Below, in pieces: positions 20,107 through 29,603 of a stretch of 64,000 bases of DNA. Position 1 is the stretch's first letter. Each line of letters starts with the position of its first letter. Location of the stretch: NCBI GenBank assembly GCA_934045075.1, contig OW203750.1, positions 10,148,729 to 10,212,728 of the forward strand, written 5' to 3'. Origin of the DNA: Yponomeuta sedellus. Taxonomy: Eukaryota > Arthropoda > Insecta > Lepidoptera > Yponomeutidae. A model generated the notes under the pieces. The model had not been told where the DNA came from. It was given only the letters and a program-made list of their open reading frames with translations, and did no database searches. The translations under genes and the position numbers were made by a program.

Positions 20107-20554
20107 TCCGTGTGGAGTTTCTGGTCTCCCATCGGACGCGTCCCCAGGTGGCGGATAGGGGAACGCCCTCCAGATATGGGGGGTACCGGCTTCGGCCGGC
20201 GCGGACCAAAACCAGGTGGTGGGGGCGTCCAGTGGCAGCCTGCCACTGGAGGTCCGGCGTGGTCCAATTCGGACTCTGCACTTGGCGGCGGGCTCGGTAT
20301 GTGCGCTTGCGCAGTTACCGGGCAGGCTTCAGCCACCGTCGGCAAACCCGGAATCCCACATTGAGTGGCCCGGGGGCTTTCGGGCTGCGAGGAGAAAACC
20401 TCTATAAAAAATCCCCAATCCCAAGCTTAGACGCCCGGCGATGGGATGCATGGCTGGTGGGTGACCAGTCGTGAGGGCGTCCTTATCCGTCCGCCGTAGA
20501 GCGGGCGTGTTTTGACGGGTCTGCGCTCCACCCAAAGGAGCGCAAAAAAGCATT

Positions 20555-22816
20555 ATGTCAAATACGGACAATGGAACTGGTTCCCGGGTGGGTCCCCGAA
20601 AGGGGGAATCCCACCTCTCTGCTTCGGCGGAGAGCTGCCCCGTAGTATACGGGAGGGGCAACAAATGCTTTAAGGACGGGCAGACCGCCCGTCCTCACCC
20701 CTACGACCATGGCAAGAAAACCGGCAAACCGATGCGAGACGCCTCCGGGCGTTTCCTCTCCCAAACGGCCCTTCTCAGGGCCAACCCCGACCCCGATCCT
20801 GACGATGCCGAGGCGTCGGAGGATGGACGCGCACCATCTGCGGCCAGCCAGGTGGAACTGGACCTGTCGGACACCGACGGTAACGCCTCTGCGGCGGAAC
20901 TGCCGAACCGACGGGCCAACAAACGGGCCTTCCTGAGGCAGAGTTCGGCGGGCTCCTCCGACTCGGCCAAAAGTGGCCCCAGGAAGAAGGGGAAGACCAA
21001 GAAGTCGTCGACCCCTGCCGTGGCTAGCTCCAGCCACGATGTCGGCTTGCTGGAGGCTCAGCTGCATCTCGAGGCAGCCAACAGGGCGCAGCTCGAGTTG
21101 GAGCTCGAGGAGCAGGTCGCCGCCAGGGAGGAGCAGGCGCGCGTCCGCAGGGCTAAGACGGGCTACGGCTCGTCAAAAGTCCTGTACGCGGACTACTCCC
21201 TGGCGGAGCTAGAGGCGGTGGCCAAGGAGGACCAAGAGGAGATCGTAAGGGTCGCCTCGAAGTCCTCCAACCTGAAGGGTACCTTTCAGAAGGCCCTCAA
21301 ATGCCGGGCTGCCAGCATGCGCGATATCGTGTGCGAGATGGCGCAACGCACGACCAACGACGAAGTGGGGCAACTGCAGGCGAGGGTCGATCGCCTGCAG
21401 AAGGAGGTCAGCGAGCTTCACAAGAAGCTCGCTGAAGCTACGGCGCAGCCCGTTGGGGCCCCGCCGACAGCGCCGGCGGTCGACCTCTCCTCCTCCAAAC
21501 TTGAGGAAATTATCCTCAAGGTAGTAAGAGAGGAGAGGGCGTTCACCAGAGCCTGCATAGCGGGCATAGAGGACAGGCTCCTGCCTGAGAAGCGTGTCCG
21601 CCCGCCACTCGCAGCGGACAAGTCGGCGCCTGTCCCGGCCCCGGCCCCGATGGCTCCTCCCCCGATCCCGAAGCCCTCAAAGGGCAAGGGCAAGGGGAAG
21701 AAGTCGCCGGCGGCCCCACCCGCACCAGTGGCGGAACGGGAGGCTGAACCGGCGGCGGTTCCTAGCACGCGCCTACAGAGGGACGACGCCTTCCTCCCCT
21801 CCACCACCCCGTCCAACGAATCGTGGACTGGGATGGTCAGGAGGAAGAGGAGAGGCGCCAAGAACGCGGTGTCGGCCGTTGCCCCCCCTGCCAATACCCC
21901 TCCCGGCCCGTCGAAGGCGACGGGCAAGGGACAGGGGAAAGGTAGGGGGAAGAATTCGGCCCCCAAGCCAGCCGGGGGGAAACTTGTTCCTCCCAAAACT
22001 GCGGCCGTCGTAGTGACGCTCACTGCGGAGGCCGTGGAGAGGGGCGAGACGTACGAGTCCGTTCTGAAACGGGCTCGTACCAACGTCGACCCCGCTGCGC
22101 TGGGGATTGGACCGGTGACGTGCCGCCTGACCCAAACCGGGCCTCGACTGTTCGAGTTCCCGGGGGCCAAACGCATCGAGAACGCTGACCTCTTCGCGGC
22201 AAAGATGCAAGAGGTCATAGCGGATGTGGCCAAGGTGGTCAGGCCCACCAAGACCGCGACCTTGGAGGTGACCGGCCTCGACGACTCAGTCACCAATGAG
22301 GAGGTGGTGACTGCGGTCGCAACTGTGGGAGGCTGCGAGGCGGCGGCGGTGCGGGGCCGGGCCATCAGACCGGGCCGCGGCGGTCTGGGCACTATGCGTC
22401 TGGAGTGCCCAGTCGCAGCCGCGAAGGCTGTCCTGGCCAAAGGGCGGCTCCCCGTGGGCTTCGGAGTGGCCGCTGTGCGGGCGCTTGAAAGCATGCCTTT
22501 CCGCTGCTTCAAGTGCCTCGGAGTCGGTCACACCAGAGCTCTGTGCCAGTCCCGTGTGGACAGGTCGGAGCTCTGTCACCGCTGCGGGGAGGCGGGGCAC
22601 AAGGCGAACGCCTGCGGCGTGGCCTCGCCACGCTGCGCCGTCTGCTCCGCCAGCGGCCGCCCAGCCGACCACGTGATGGCGGGGAGGAGATGTAATCCTC
22701 CCCCAAAGAAGGGGCAGAAGCAGGTGCCAGCCCGGCCTGCTTCTACCGCCGTCGCCGTTGGGCCCACCGAGGTTCCGCCGCCGCCGGCCGATGAGGGAAG
22801 TGCGATGGACCAGTAA
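20555..22816 (+). CDS. family A copy 1 ORF1: gag-like protein with three zinc knuckles
   Basis: 753 residues from an ATG at 20555. The first 40 residues are encoded by a strongly folded RNA segment (hairpins at 20615-20634 and 20637-20659). Residues around 165-300 look like charged coiled coil. The middle is rich in A, P and K, including repeated GKGKGK. Three CCHC knuckles lie at about 651-664 (CFKCLGVGHTRALC), 674-687 (CHRCGEAGHKANAC) and 694-713. In SART-type elements this protein binds element RNA and directs it to telomeres. The stop TAA shares its last A with the ORF2 ATG (TAATG at 22814-22818), the stop-start arrangement described for SART1 and linked there to coupled translation. Confidence 0.9.
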   Translation: MSNTDNGTGSRVGPRKGESHLSASAESCPVVYGRGNKCFKDGQTARPHPYDHGKKTGKPMRDASGRFLSQTALLRANPDPDPDDAEASEDGRAPSAASQVELDLSDTDGNASAAELPNRRANKRAFLRQSSAGSSDSAKSGPRKKGKTKKSSTPAVASSSHDVGLLEAQLHLEAANRAQLELELEEQVAAREEQARVRRAKTGYGSSKVLYADYSLAELEAVAKEDQEEIVRVASKSSNLKGTFQKALKCRAASMRDIVCEMAQRTTNDEVGQLQARVDRLQKEVSELHKKLAEATAQPVGAPPTAPAVDLSSSKLEEIILKVVREERAFTRACIAGIEDRLLPEKRVRPPLAADKSAPVPAPAPMAPPPIPKPSKGKGKGKKSPAAPPAPVAEREAEPAAVPSTRLQRDDAFLPSTTPSNESWTGMVRRKRRGAKNAVSAVAPPANTPPGPSKATGKGQGKGRGKNSAPKPAGGKLVPPKTAAVVVTLTAEAVERGETYESVLKRARTNVDPAALGIGPVTCRLTQTGPRLFEFPGAKRIENADLFAAKMQEVIADVAKVVRPTKTATLEVTGLDDSVTNEEVVTAVATVGGCEAAAVRGRAIRPGRGGLGTMRLECPVAAAKAVLAKGRLPVGFGVAAVRALESMPFRCFKCLGVGHTRALCQSRVDRSELCHRCGEAGHKANACGVASPRCAVCSASGRPADHVMAGRRCNPPPKKGQKQVPARPASTAVAVGPTEVPPPPADEGSAMDQ

Positions 22817-25800
22817 TGGGTAGGGTCCATCGCATTTTACAGGCGAACACCAACCACTGCCGAGTGGCCCAGGACCTACTGGTCCAGGTCATGGCCGAGT
22901 GGTTGGTGGACGTGGCGGTGGTCGCCGAGCCGTACTCCGTCCCTGGCCGCTGGCTAGGAGATAGGGACGGCTCGGTGGCGCTCGTGGCGCGGTCTTCCAC
23001 GGACTCCCCTCCCCTCTCGCTCTTAGAGAGGGGACCGGGATACGTGGCCGCCGCGTGGGGAGAGATAGCCTTTGTGGGCGTATATCTCTCCCCGAACCGC
23101 CCACTGTCGGACTTCGAGGATTTTCTCGGAGTCCTCGCCGCAGTGGTCGGCAGGGTGGGTTCGCGTCAGGTCTCCGTCCTGGGAGACCTGAACGCCAAAT
23201 CGGTGGCGTGGGGCAACCCGGCCACGGACGCGCGCGGGCGGGAGCTGGAGCTCTGGGCGGCCTCCTCCGGTCTCTCCCTCTTGAACAGGGGGAGCGTCCA
23301 CACGTGCGTGCGACGGTGGGGCGGGTCAGTCGTGGATGTCACCTTTGCATCCCCCGCACTAGCTGCGCGTGTGGACAACTGGCGGGTGGACATGGTGGAG
23401 ACTTTCTCGGACCACCGCTACGTGCGGTTCGAGATCTCCACCCAGAGCCCCCAGGGAGGGGCCCCGCCGGGCCAATCCCCATTCCCTCGGTGGGCTCTCG
23501 TCCACCTGGACAGGGAGGCAGCCGGGGAGGCGGCCTTCGTCCAGGACTGGCTTTCGCCGGCGCTAAATGTCCTGGACGTGGACGCCGCCGCGGCCGGGCT
23601 GAGGGGTTCGTTGACCGAGGTATGCAACTCAAGCATGCCTCGGTCACGTCGTCGGCCCCCCCGACGCGCCGTCCACTGGTGGTCGGAGGAGTTGGCGGGT
23701 CTCCGGGCCGACTGCGTAGCGGCCCGTCGGGAGTACGCCAGGAGTCGGCGGCGGCGAGTGCGCGACCAGGCCAACGAGGACCGCCTTTACGACCTATACG
23801 TGGGCGCAAAGGGGGTCCTCAGGTCTGCAATACTCGCCGCCCAGGACTCGTCACGAGACGAGCTCCTGGAGGGTCTCGACAACGACCCTTTCGGGAGGCC
23901 GTATAAGGCGGCGCGGAACAAACTGCGCCCCTTTGGCCCCCCACTGTCGGAGACCCTCGAGCCGGCATTGCTGGACGGGGTGGTCCGGTCCCTGTTTCCG
24001 GACAGGGCCAACTTCACCCCGCCAGTGATGGATCCTCCCCGGGCCGAAGCTCAGCAGGAGGAGGAGGAGGTCCCTCCTCTCACGGAGGCCGAATTTTGTG
24101 AGGTGGCGCTCCGCCTCCGCGCGAAGAAGACGGCCCCCGGGCCGGATGGCGTCCCCGCTAGGGTGGTGGCAATAGCTGCCACCCGGATGGTGGACAGATT
24201 TCGGGACCTCTTTGACGCGTGTCTTGCGTCGGGGAGGTTCCCGAAACCTTGGAAGGAGGGGCAGCTGTGCCTCCTTCGTAAGGAAGGGCGCCCGGCGGAC
24301 TCCCCCTCGGCATACCGGCCCATCGTCTTGCTCGATGAGGTCGGTAAGATGTTCGAGGGGATCATCGCCGGCCGCCTGAACGAGCACCTGCGCGTGGTCG
24401 GGCCGGACCTCTCGGACGCTCAGTACGGTTTCCGGACTGAGCGTTCGACAGTGGACGCCCTGGCCCTACTAAAGGGCCAGGTGAAGGAGGCCATGGGCGC
24501 CGGGGATGGAGTGTTGGCTGTGTCTTTCGACATAGCCAACGCTTTCAACTCCATCCCCCATCCCACCGTCCTCGAGGCGCTCCGTTTCCACGGAGTGCCT
24601 CGATATTTGCGGGGCCTTCTGGCGAACTACTTGGAGGACCGAGTGGTCCTCCTCGTGGACAAGGCTGGCCGGCTCCGGCGATATAGCGTCGAATCCGGTG
24701 TTCCGCAGGGGTCGGTCTTAGGACCTCTTCTCTGGAACATCGGGTTCGACTGGTTGTTGCGGGGAACCCTCCTCCGGGGCACGAGCGTCATCTGCTATGC
24801 AGATGACACTCTCCTCACCGCCCGGGGAGGGAACTTTAGGGAGGCGGCCAGTTTGGCCTCGGCGGGCGGATCCTTAACAGCAGGGAGGATCCGCCGCCTA
24901 GGGCTGAGGGTGGCGCTGCACAAGACCGAGGCCGTGTTCTTTCACGGTCCCAAGCAGCGCCTCCCGCCTGACGCCCACATCTTCGTGGAAGGCGTCAGGG
25001 TTGAGGTGAAGGCCCAGATGAAATATCTGGGCCTGACTCTGGACAGCAGGTGGCGCTTCGGTCCGCACTTCAGCGGACTGTCGTCGCGCCTGCTGAAGGC
25101 GGCGAGGGCCCTCTCATGGCTCATGCCGAATTTGGGAGGGCCGAGTGGGCGATGCCGGCGGCTGTACGCCGGCATTCTGAGGAGCATGGCCCTGTACGGG
25201 GCGCCCATCTGGGCAGACTCCCTCCAGAGGAGGGAAAATGCCACAGCGCTCCGGGCGCCTCAAAGGGCCATCGCCCAGAGGGTGGCGCGAAGCTACCGCT
25301 CGGTAGGCTTCGCGGCAGCCTGCGCTCTGGCGGGCACCCCGCCTTGGGAGCTAGAGGCGTGGGTGCTCGCCAGAGTGCACGAATGGACGGTGGCGCGAAG
25401 AGCGCGCGGGGAGCGCCCCGCTCCTGAGGAACGGGCGGCTGTCAGGCGGGAGGCGATGGAAGCCGTCATCCACCACTGGAGGGCGGCCCTCGCCACCGCA
25501 ACGTTCGGCCGCCGAACCCTGGACGCGCTCGGGCCGGTCCTTCAGGACTGGCTCGAGCGGTCGCACGGTTTCCTCTCTTTCCGGCTGGTGCAGGTGCTGT
25601 CCGGGCACGGATGCTTCGGTTCGTACCTGCACCGGATCGGGAGAGAGGAAAGTCCGGGGTGCCAGGACTGCGGCGCGGCGTATGACACGGCGCAGCACAT
25701 CCTTGAGGTGTGCCCGTCGCTGTCCGAGCGGCGCCGCAGTCTAATCGCCGTGGTTGGGCCGGACCTCTCGCTGCCCGGCTTGGTAAATGCCATGCTGGGT

Positions 25801-25944
25801 AGCGAGGAGGCGTGGACGGCGGTCGCCTCCTTCTGTGAGGACGTGATGTCGCAGAGGGAGGAGGCGGAGCGTGCGCGGGAGAACGATCCTCTCGCGCCGC
25901 TGCTCCGCCGTCGAAAGAGGGGCGGGAGAGGGCGGACACGTTAG
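22816..25944 (+). CDS. family A copy 1 ORF2: endonuclease-reverse transcriptase
   Basis: 1042 residues. The N-terminal endonuclease (about 1-215) opens with LQANTNHC and shows AEPY, GDLNAKS (residues 123-129) and SDHR (198-201). It would nick the CCTAA strand of telomeric DNA, given the insertion polarity. RT follows (about 425-760): APGPDG near 440, AYRPIVLLDE near 499, SFDIANAFN, GVPQGSVLGP and the catalytic YADD at 661-664. The C-terminal domain ends in CQDC...H...C at 949-966, as usual in R1-clade proteins, and a basic tail. No RNase H. The product would carry out target-primed reverse transcription at TTAGG. Confidence 0.92.
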   Translation: MGRVHRILQANTNHCRVAQDLLVQVMAEWLVDVAVVAEPYSVPGRWLGDRDGSVALVARSSTDSPPLSLLERGPGYVAAAWGEIAFVGVYLSPNRPLSDFEDFLGVLAAVVGRVGSRQVSVLGDLNAKSVAWGNPATDARGRELELWAASSGLSLLNRGSVHTCVRRWGGSVVDVTFASPALAARVDNWRVDMVETFSDHRYVRFEISTQSPQGGAPPGQSPFPRWALVHLDREAAGEAAFVQDWLSPALNVLDVDAAAAGLRGSLTEVCNSSMPRSRRRPPRRAVHWWSEELAGLRADCVAARREYARSRRRRVRDQANEDRLYDLYVGAKGVLRSAILAAQDSSRDELLEGLDNDPFGRPYKAARNKLRPFGPPLSETLEPALLDGVVRSLFPDRANFTPPVMDPPRAEAQQEEEEVPPLTEAEFCEVALRLRAKKTAPGPDGVPARVVAIAATRMVDRFRDLFDACLASGRFPKPWKEGQLCLLRKEGRPADSPSAYRPIVLLDEVGKMFEGIIAGRLNEHLRVVGPDLSDAQYGFRTERSTVDALALLKGQVKEAMGAGDGVLAVSFDIANAFNSIPHPTVLEALRFHGVPRYLRGLLANYLEDRVVLLVDKAGRLRRYSVESGVPQGSVLGPLLWNIGFDWLLRGTLLRGTSVICYADDTLLTARGGNFREAASLASAGGSLTAGRIRRLGLRVALHKTEAVFFHGPKQRLPPDAHIFVEGVRVEVKAQMKYLGLTLDSRWRFGPHFSGLSSRLLKAARALSWLMPNLGGPSGRCRRLYAGILRSMALYGAPIWADSLQRRENATALRAPQRAIAQRVARSYRSVGFAAACALAGTPPWELEAWVLARVHEWTVARRARGERPAPEERAAVRREAMEAVIHHWRAALATATFGRRTLDALGPVLQDWLERSHGFLSFRLVQVLSGHGCFGSYLHRIGREESPGCQDCGAAYDTAQHILEVCPSLSERRRSLIAVVGPDLSLPGLVNAMLGSEEAWTAVASFCEDVMSQREEAERARENDPLAPLLRRRKRGGRGRTR

Positions 25945-26208
25945 CGTCCCCCTTCCTCTCGCTCCATGGTGATGAGCAGCGGGCGACAGGTGCGGGGGCG
26001 CCCTCGCCCGCATTGCACCGCTCATCACCGAGCCGTACGAGGATGACCGAGCACCCACGGTTGTCCTCGGGCCCCTCCCCGTAAAGGGCGGGGCGCGTCG
26101 GGCCCGCCGTGCCTAGGCGGGCAATCGCCGGCGGGGGACTGGAAGTAAAGGCTGTGCCGGTTTCCCAGACCCCCGCCACTAAAGGCGACGAGGGGTGCCG
26201 CTGGGTTG

Positions 26209-26251
26209 TTTAGTGGGTATACCGGGAACCGCTTTCCCGGGGAGTCCCACA
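26209..26251 (+). other. 3'-UTR hairpin of family A copy 1
   Basis: TTTAGTGGGTATACC and GGGGAGTCCCACA enclose the inner hairpin CCGGGAA/TTCCCGG. The outer stem is GUGGG/CCCAC. The position just before the tail suggests recognition by the element's own RT. Confidence 0.6.
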
Positions 26252-26305
26252 TACTCTCTCCCGTCCCCCGACGGGGGGGAGATGCGTAACGCATTTTTCC
26301 CAGCG

Positions 26306-26359
<54 letters not shown>

Positions 26360-26366
26360 TTAGGTT

Positions 26367-27453
26367 GGGGTGGGGTGCGATGCCAGATAACCTTCACGTG
26401 TACCCCTCCGCTTTCCGTTCCATCTGATTCTATGAACCAGGTGGAGGGGCAAGTGGTGGGGTCGGTGCACCCTGAGCGTTAGTCAGTAAGTTGTTAACGG
26501 AACTTACTGGCTAACGGCGAATAATCTGGCGGGAGGGGTCGCGTGGGCCCTGTTTCACTTTGTGGAGCGGGACCCAGGCGACCAACCGATTGAAGGACCG
26601 ACTGGGGGGGGGCGCCGCTGCGCGAAAGCGCGCGCGCCTCGTACCAGTCGGACCAGAGTGGCCGTGGGCGGAGGGTCGGGGGACCCTCTGCCTCCATCAC
26701 GGCGGGAGGGGTCGCGTGGGCCCTGTTTCACTTTGTGGAGCGGGACCCAGGCGACCAACCGAATGAAGGACCGACTGGGGGGGGCGCTGCTGCGCGGAAG
26801 CGCGCGCGCCTCGTACCAGTCGGACCAGAGTGGCCGCCGGGACGCGGAGGGTCGGGGGACCCTCTGCCTCCATCACGGCGGGCCGGAAGGCGCCCTTGCG
26901 TGTTCCGAGGGTGCCTTCTGGCACGGAGGGGGCCCGCGCGGTCGCTCACCGCCTTCTCTGCTTTCAGAGAAGTGCTGGTGGGCGACGTGACGGGCCTCGC
27001 GTGTGGGGCGTGTGGGGGCCAACAGTTGACATTGGCCCCCATGCTCCCCAACGAGGAGGTGCGCCGCCCTCCTCTAATCCCATTGGACCACACAACAATG
27101 GGATGGAGGGGGCGGCGCGTTGGGGCGTGTGGTGGCCAAGGGGTTCGCACTTGGCCACTATGCGCTCCAACGAAGAGATGCGGCGTTCCCTCGCCCCGTC
27201 GTTCGGTCCGATGCGATGGGGCAGGGGCGCCGCCGAAGGAGTGCCCGAAAGGGCGCCCGCAGACGGGGTCGCGGAAGTGTGCGTAAGCGTCCCCGTGGCC
27301 CCGTCCTTTGCGGTGCGGAGGAACACCCCAGGAGTTTTAGTCGGTATACCGCCCTTTTCAGGGCGGGGAGTCCGACATAACCACTGTGCTCCCCCGAGCC
27401 GGTGGTACCCGTAATTGGGGTTTCTCCTGGGTGAAAAAAAAAAAAAAAAAAAA
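26367..27453 (+). mobile_element. nP1: short non-coding plus-strand element with internal duplication
   Basis: Type copy of the nP family, joined to GGTTAGG at both sides. It begins GGGGTGGGGTGCGATGCC; other copies have one fewer GGGGT. The first 110 bases fold into a long hairpin (GGGTGC...GCACCC). The segment GGAGGGGTCGCGTGGGCCC and what follows occurs twice in tandem (about 26529-26700 and 26701-26875). The last 140 bases match the family-B 3' UTR, ending GGGTTTCTCCTGGGTG plus poly(A) 27434-27453. It encodes nothing credible. Confidence 0.8.
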
Positions 27454-27462
27454 GGTTAGGTT

Positions 27463-28374
27463 GGGGTGCGATGCCAGATTACCTTCCCGTGTGCCCTTCC
27501 GCTTCCGTTCCTACTGATTCATCTTGAACCAGTAGGAAGGGTAAGTGGCAAGGGCCGGTGCACCCTGGGCGCTGGTCAGTAACTTCTCTTTATGGGATCT
27601 TGCTGGCCAGCGGCGAAAATTCTGGCGGGAGGGGTCGCGTGGGCCCTGTTTCACTTTGTGGAGCGGGACCCAGGCGACCAACCGAATGAAGGACCGACTG
27701 GGGGGGGCGCCGCTGCGCGGAAGCGCGCGCGCCTCGTACCAGTCGGACCAGAGTGGCCGCCGGGACGCGGAGGGTCGGGGGACTCTCCGCGTCCATCACG
27801 GCGGGCCGGAAGGCGCCCTTGCGTGTTCCGAGGGTGCCTTCTGGCACGGAGGGGGCCCGCGCGGTCGCTCACCGCCTTCTCTGCTTTCAGAGAAGTGCTG
27901 GTGGGCGACGTGACGGGCCTCACGTGTGGGGCGTGTGGGGGCCAACAGTTGACATTGGCCCCCATGCGCCCCAACGAGGAGGTGCGCCGCCCTCCTCTAA
28001 TCCCATTGGACCACACAACAATGGGATGGAGGGGGCGGCGCGTTGGGGCGTGTGGTGGCCAAGGGGTTCGCACTTGGCCACTATGCGCTCCAACGAAGAG
28101 ATGCGGCGTTCCCTCGCCCCGTCGTTCGGTCCGATGCGATGGGGCAGGGGCGCCGCCGAAGGAGTGCCCGAAAGGGCGCCCGCAGACGGGGTCGCGGAAG
28201 TGTGCGTAAGCGTCCCCGTGGCCCCGTCCTTTGCGGTGCGGAGGAACACCCCAGGAGTTTTAGTCGGTATACCGCCCTTTTCAGGGCGGGGAGTCCGACA
28301 TAACCACTGTGCTCCCCCGAGCCGGTGGTACCCGTAATTGGGGTTTCTCCTGGGTGAAAAAAAAAAAAAAAAAA
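27463..28374 (+). mobile_element. nP2: short non-coding plus-strand element, single-unit form
   Basis: Starts GGGGTGCGATGCCAGATTAC and lacks the tandem duplication of nP1. Its 3' half (CCAACAGTTGACATTGG region) matches nP1, nP4 and nP5, whereas its 5' half matches nP3 and nP6, so it looks mosaic. Poly(A) at 28357-28374 is followed by four TTAGG units. Confidence 0.8.
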
Positions 28375-28396
28375 GGTTAGGTTAGGTTAGGTTAGG
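28375..28396 (+). repeat. telomeric (TTAGG)n, 4 units
   Basis: Pure repeat that faces a poly(A) on its left and a poly(T) on its right: the meeting point of a plus- and a minus-strand insertion. Confidence 0.9.
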
Positions 28397-29590
28397 TTTT
28401 TTTTTTTTTTTGGTTACGCGGGGGAATGCATTTACGCACTTCGGCGCCCTGTTGCCGGGGGACAACAAGGCGCCTTTGTGTGGGACTCCCAGCCCGGAGG
28501 CTGGACTACCCACTAAACCCCCGCGGTGTTCCTCCTCTACTACTCTACCGGGTCACGGGATATGCCAGAGGTTAAGTCACCGTGACCCGGCGAGAGGGCG
28601 TCCCATAGGACTCTCCTTGTGAGGGGGGGCCGCACGGACCCCCCCTGCGCTATGAAAGCGTCGACTTGCCCGCACGCCCGCCCCCCGGGGCTCCTCTGTA
28701 TTCAGAGGAGGCCGTGGGCGGGCGCGCGGGCACCCTATGTTTTGCCGGAAGGCACCCCGGAACACGCGAAGGCGCCTTCCGGCTCGCCGTGATGGTGGGC
28801 GGGGGGTCCCCCGACCCTCCGCCCACGGCCGCTCTAGTCGGGGGCGCGCGCATATCCCGCGCGGCGCCGCCCCCTATTTGGACGGCGGGGCGGGAGCGTG
28901 AGCCCTGCCCGCTCCCGTTCCCGCAGCTCCTCTCGTTTGGCCGCCATCACCTCGCTAGCAAACGTGGCGACGGCGGCCCAACTCTCTTGGCTGCCGGCCA
29001 TTTGCGGGATAATGGCCGGCAGCGACAGGTCGGCCCCCACAACGGCCATGAGGGAGGTCCGCTGCGCGCTCCAGGCGGAGCACACAGCTAGCGTGTGCTC
29101 CGCCGTATCCTCCTCGTTGGACGCGCAGTACCGGCACTCGGGGCCCGACTCTATCCCTACCACCTCCCACAGGTACTTGGCAAAGCAGCCGTGACCTGTG
29201 AGGAGTTGGGTCAGGTGATAGGTCGACGCCCCGTGCGCCCGCTCCACCCATGGCCGCAGGACCGGCCGGACCGCCTCCACGAGTCTCCGACTCGCGGAGG
29301 GGTCCTCCAACCTCAGGGCCCACCTTCGGAAGAGATCGTCGCGAGCCTCCTGCCTCCAACGTACGATCTCTGCCGGGGTGGGCCACCCTCCACTGTTCCG
29401 CATCAGGGCACTCCGCTCGTATACCTCCCTGAGGACTCCCGCCTCGAGGTCCCAGGGGAGACTCGCCGCTAACAAACACGCCGCCTCGTAGGAGACGGTG
29501 TGGTACGCTCTTGCAGCCCTCTGCGCTATCACCCGTTGCGGGCGTCGCAACAGGGCGATGTTGTTGGCGCAGAGGGCCTCCGACCAGATG
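28397..29590 (-). mobile_element. family C copy 1: 5'-truncated minus-strand element
   Basis: Poly(T) from 28397, 3' UTR to 28833, then the last third of ORF2. The truncated end is followed by AGGTTAGGTTAGG (29591-29603), the 13-bp telomeric duplication. Sequence is almost the same as the full-length copy at 31672-38077. Confidence 0.85.
28834..29588 (-). pseudogene. family C copy 1 ORF2 fragment (C-terminal)
   Basis: About 250 codons remain, from IWSEAL-like sequence at the junction to the stop at 28834. They include LLRRPQRVIAQRAARAYHTV and the cysteine cluster CRYC...H...C near 29130. Endonuclease and RT active sites are missing, so this copy cannot move by itself, though its 3' UTR could still be a template. 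Confidence 0.85.
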
Positions 29591-29603
29591 AGGTTAGGTT
29601 AGG

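Larger units (their letters stand above)
20107..26357 (+). mobile_element. family A copy 1: full-length SART-like telomeric retrotransposon
   Basis: A 6.25-kb plus-strand element: 5' UTR 20107-20554, ORF1, ORF2, 3' UTR 25945-26305, poly(A) 26306-26357. It joins (TTAGG)n at both ends, with poly(A)-GGTTAGG at the 3' side, the SART polarity. Both ORFs are open, so it may be competent. The 5' UTR starts TCCGTGTGGAGTTTCTGG, which families B and C share. Only two TTAGG units separate its tail from the next nP element. Confidence 0.85.

Noticed and set aside
20107..20230. HDV-like ribozyme at the 5' end of families A, B and C
   Set aside because: The first bases form only a simple stem (TCCGTG with CATCGGA) around a GGAG/CTCC hairpin; I could not place P2, P4 and a catalytic segment in the right order.
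21418..22512. 364-codon minus-strand frame inside family A ORF1 (and its twin at 56979-58073)
   Set aside because: Shadow of the gag gene; low-complexity composition, no motif.
23055..23906. 283-codon plus-strand frame overlapping family A ORF2
   Set aside because: Out-of-frame shadow of the endonuclease; it repeats in copy 3 only because the DNA is the same.
25466..26179. 237-codon minus-strand frame at the end of family A (also at 44492 and 61027)
   Set aside because: Antisense of the ORF2 C-terminus and 3' UTR, composition-driven.
26562..27414. Long open frames in nP elements (up to about 250 codons, for example 45646-46404)
   Set aside because: Same GC-rich effect; the frames are not kept between single and duplicated forms, and end in the 3' UTR shared with family B.
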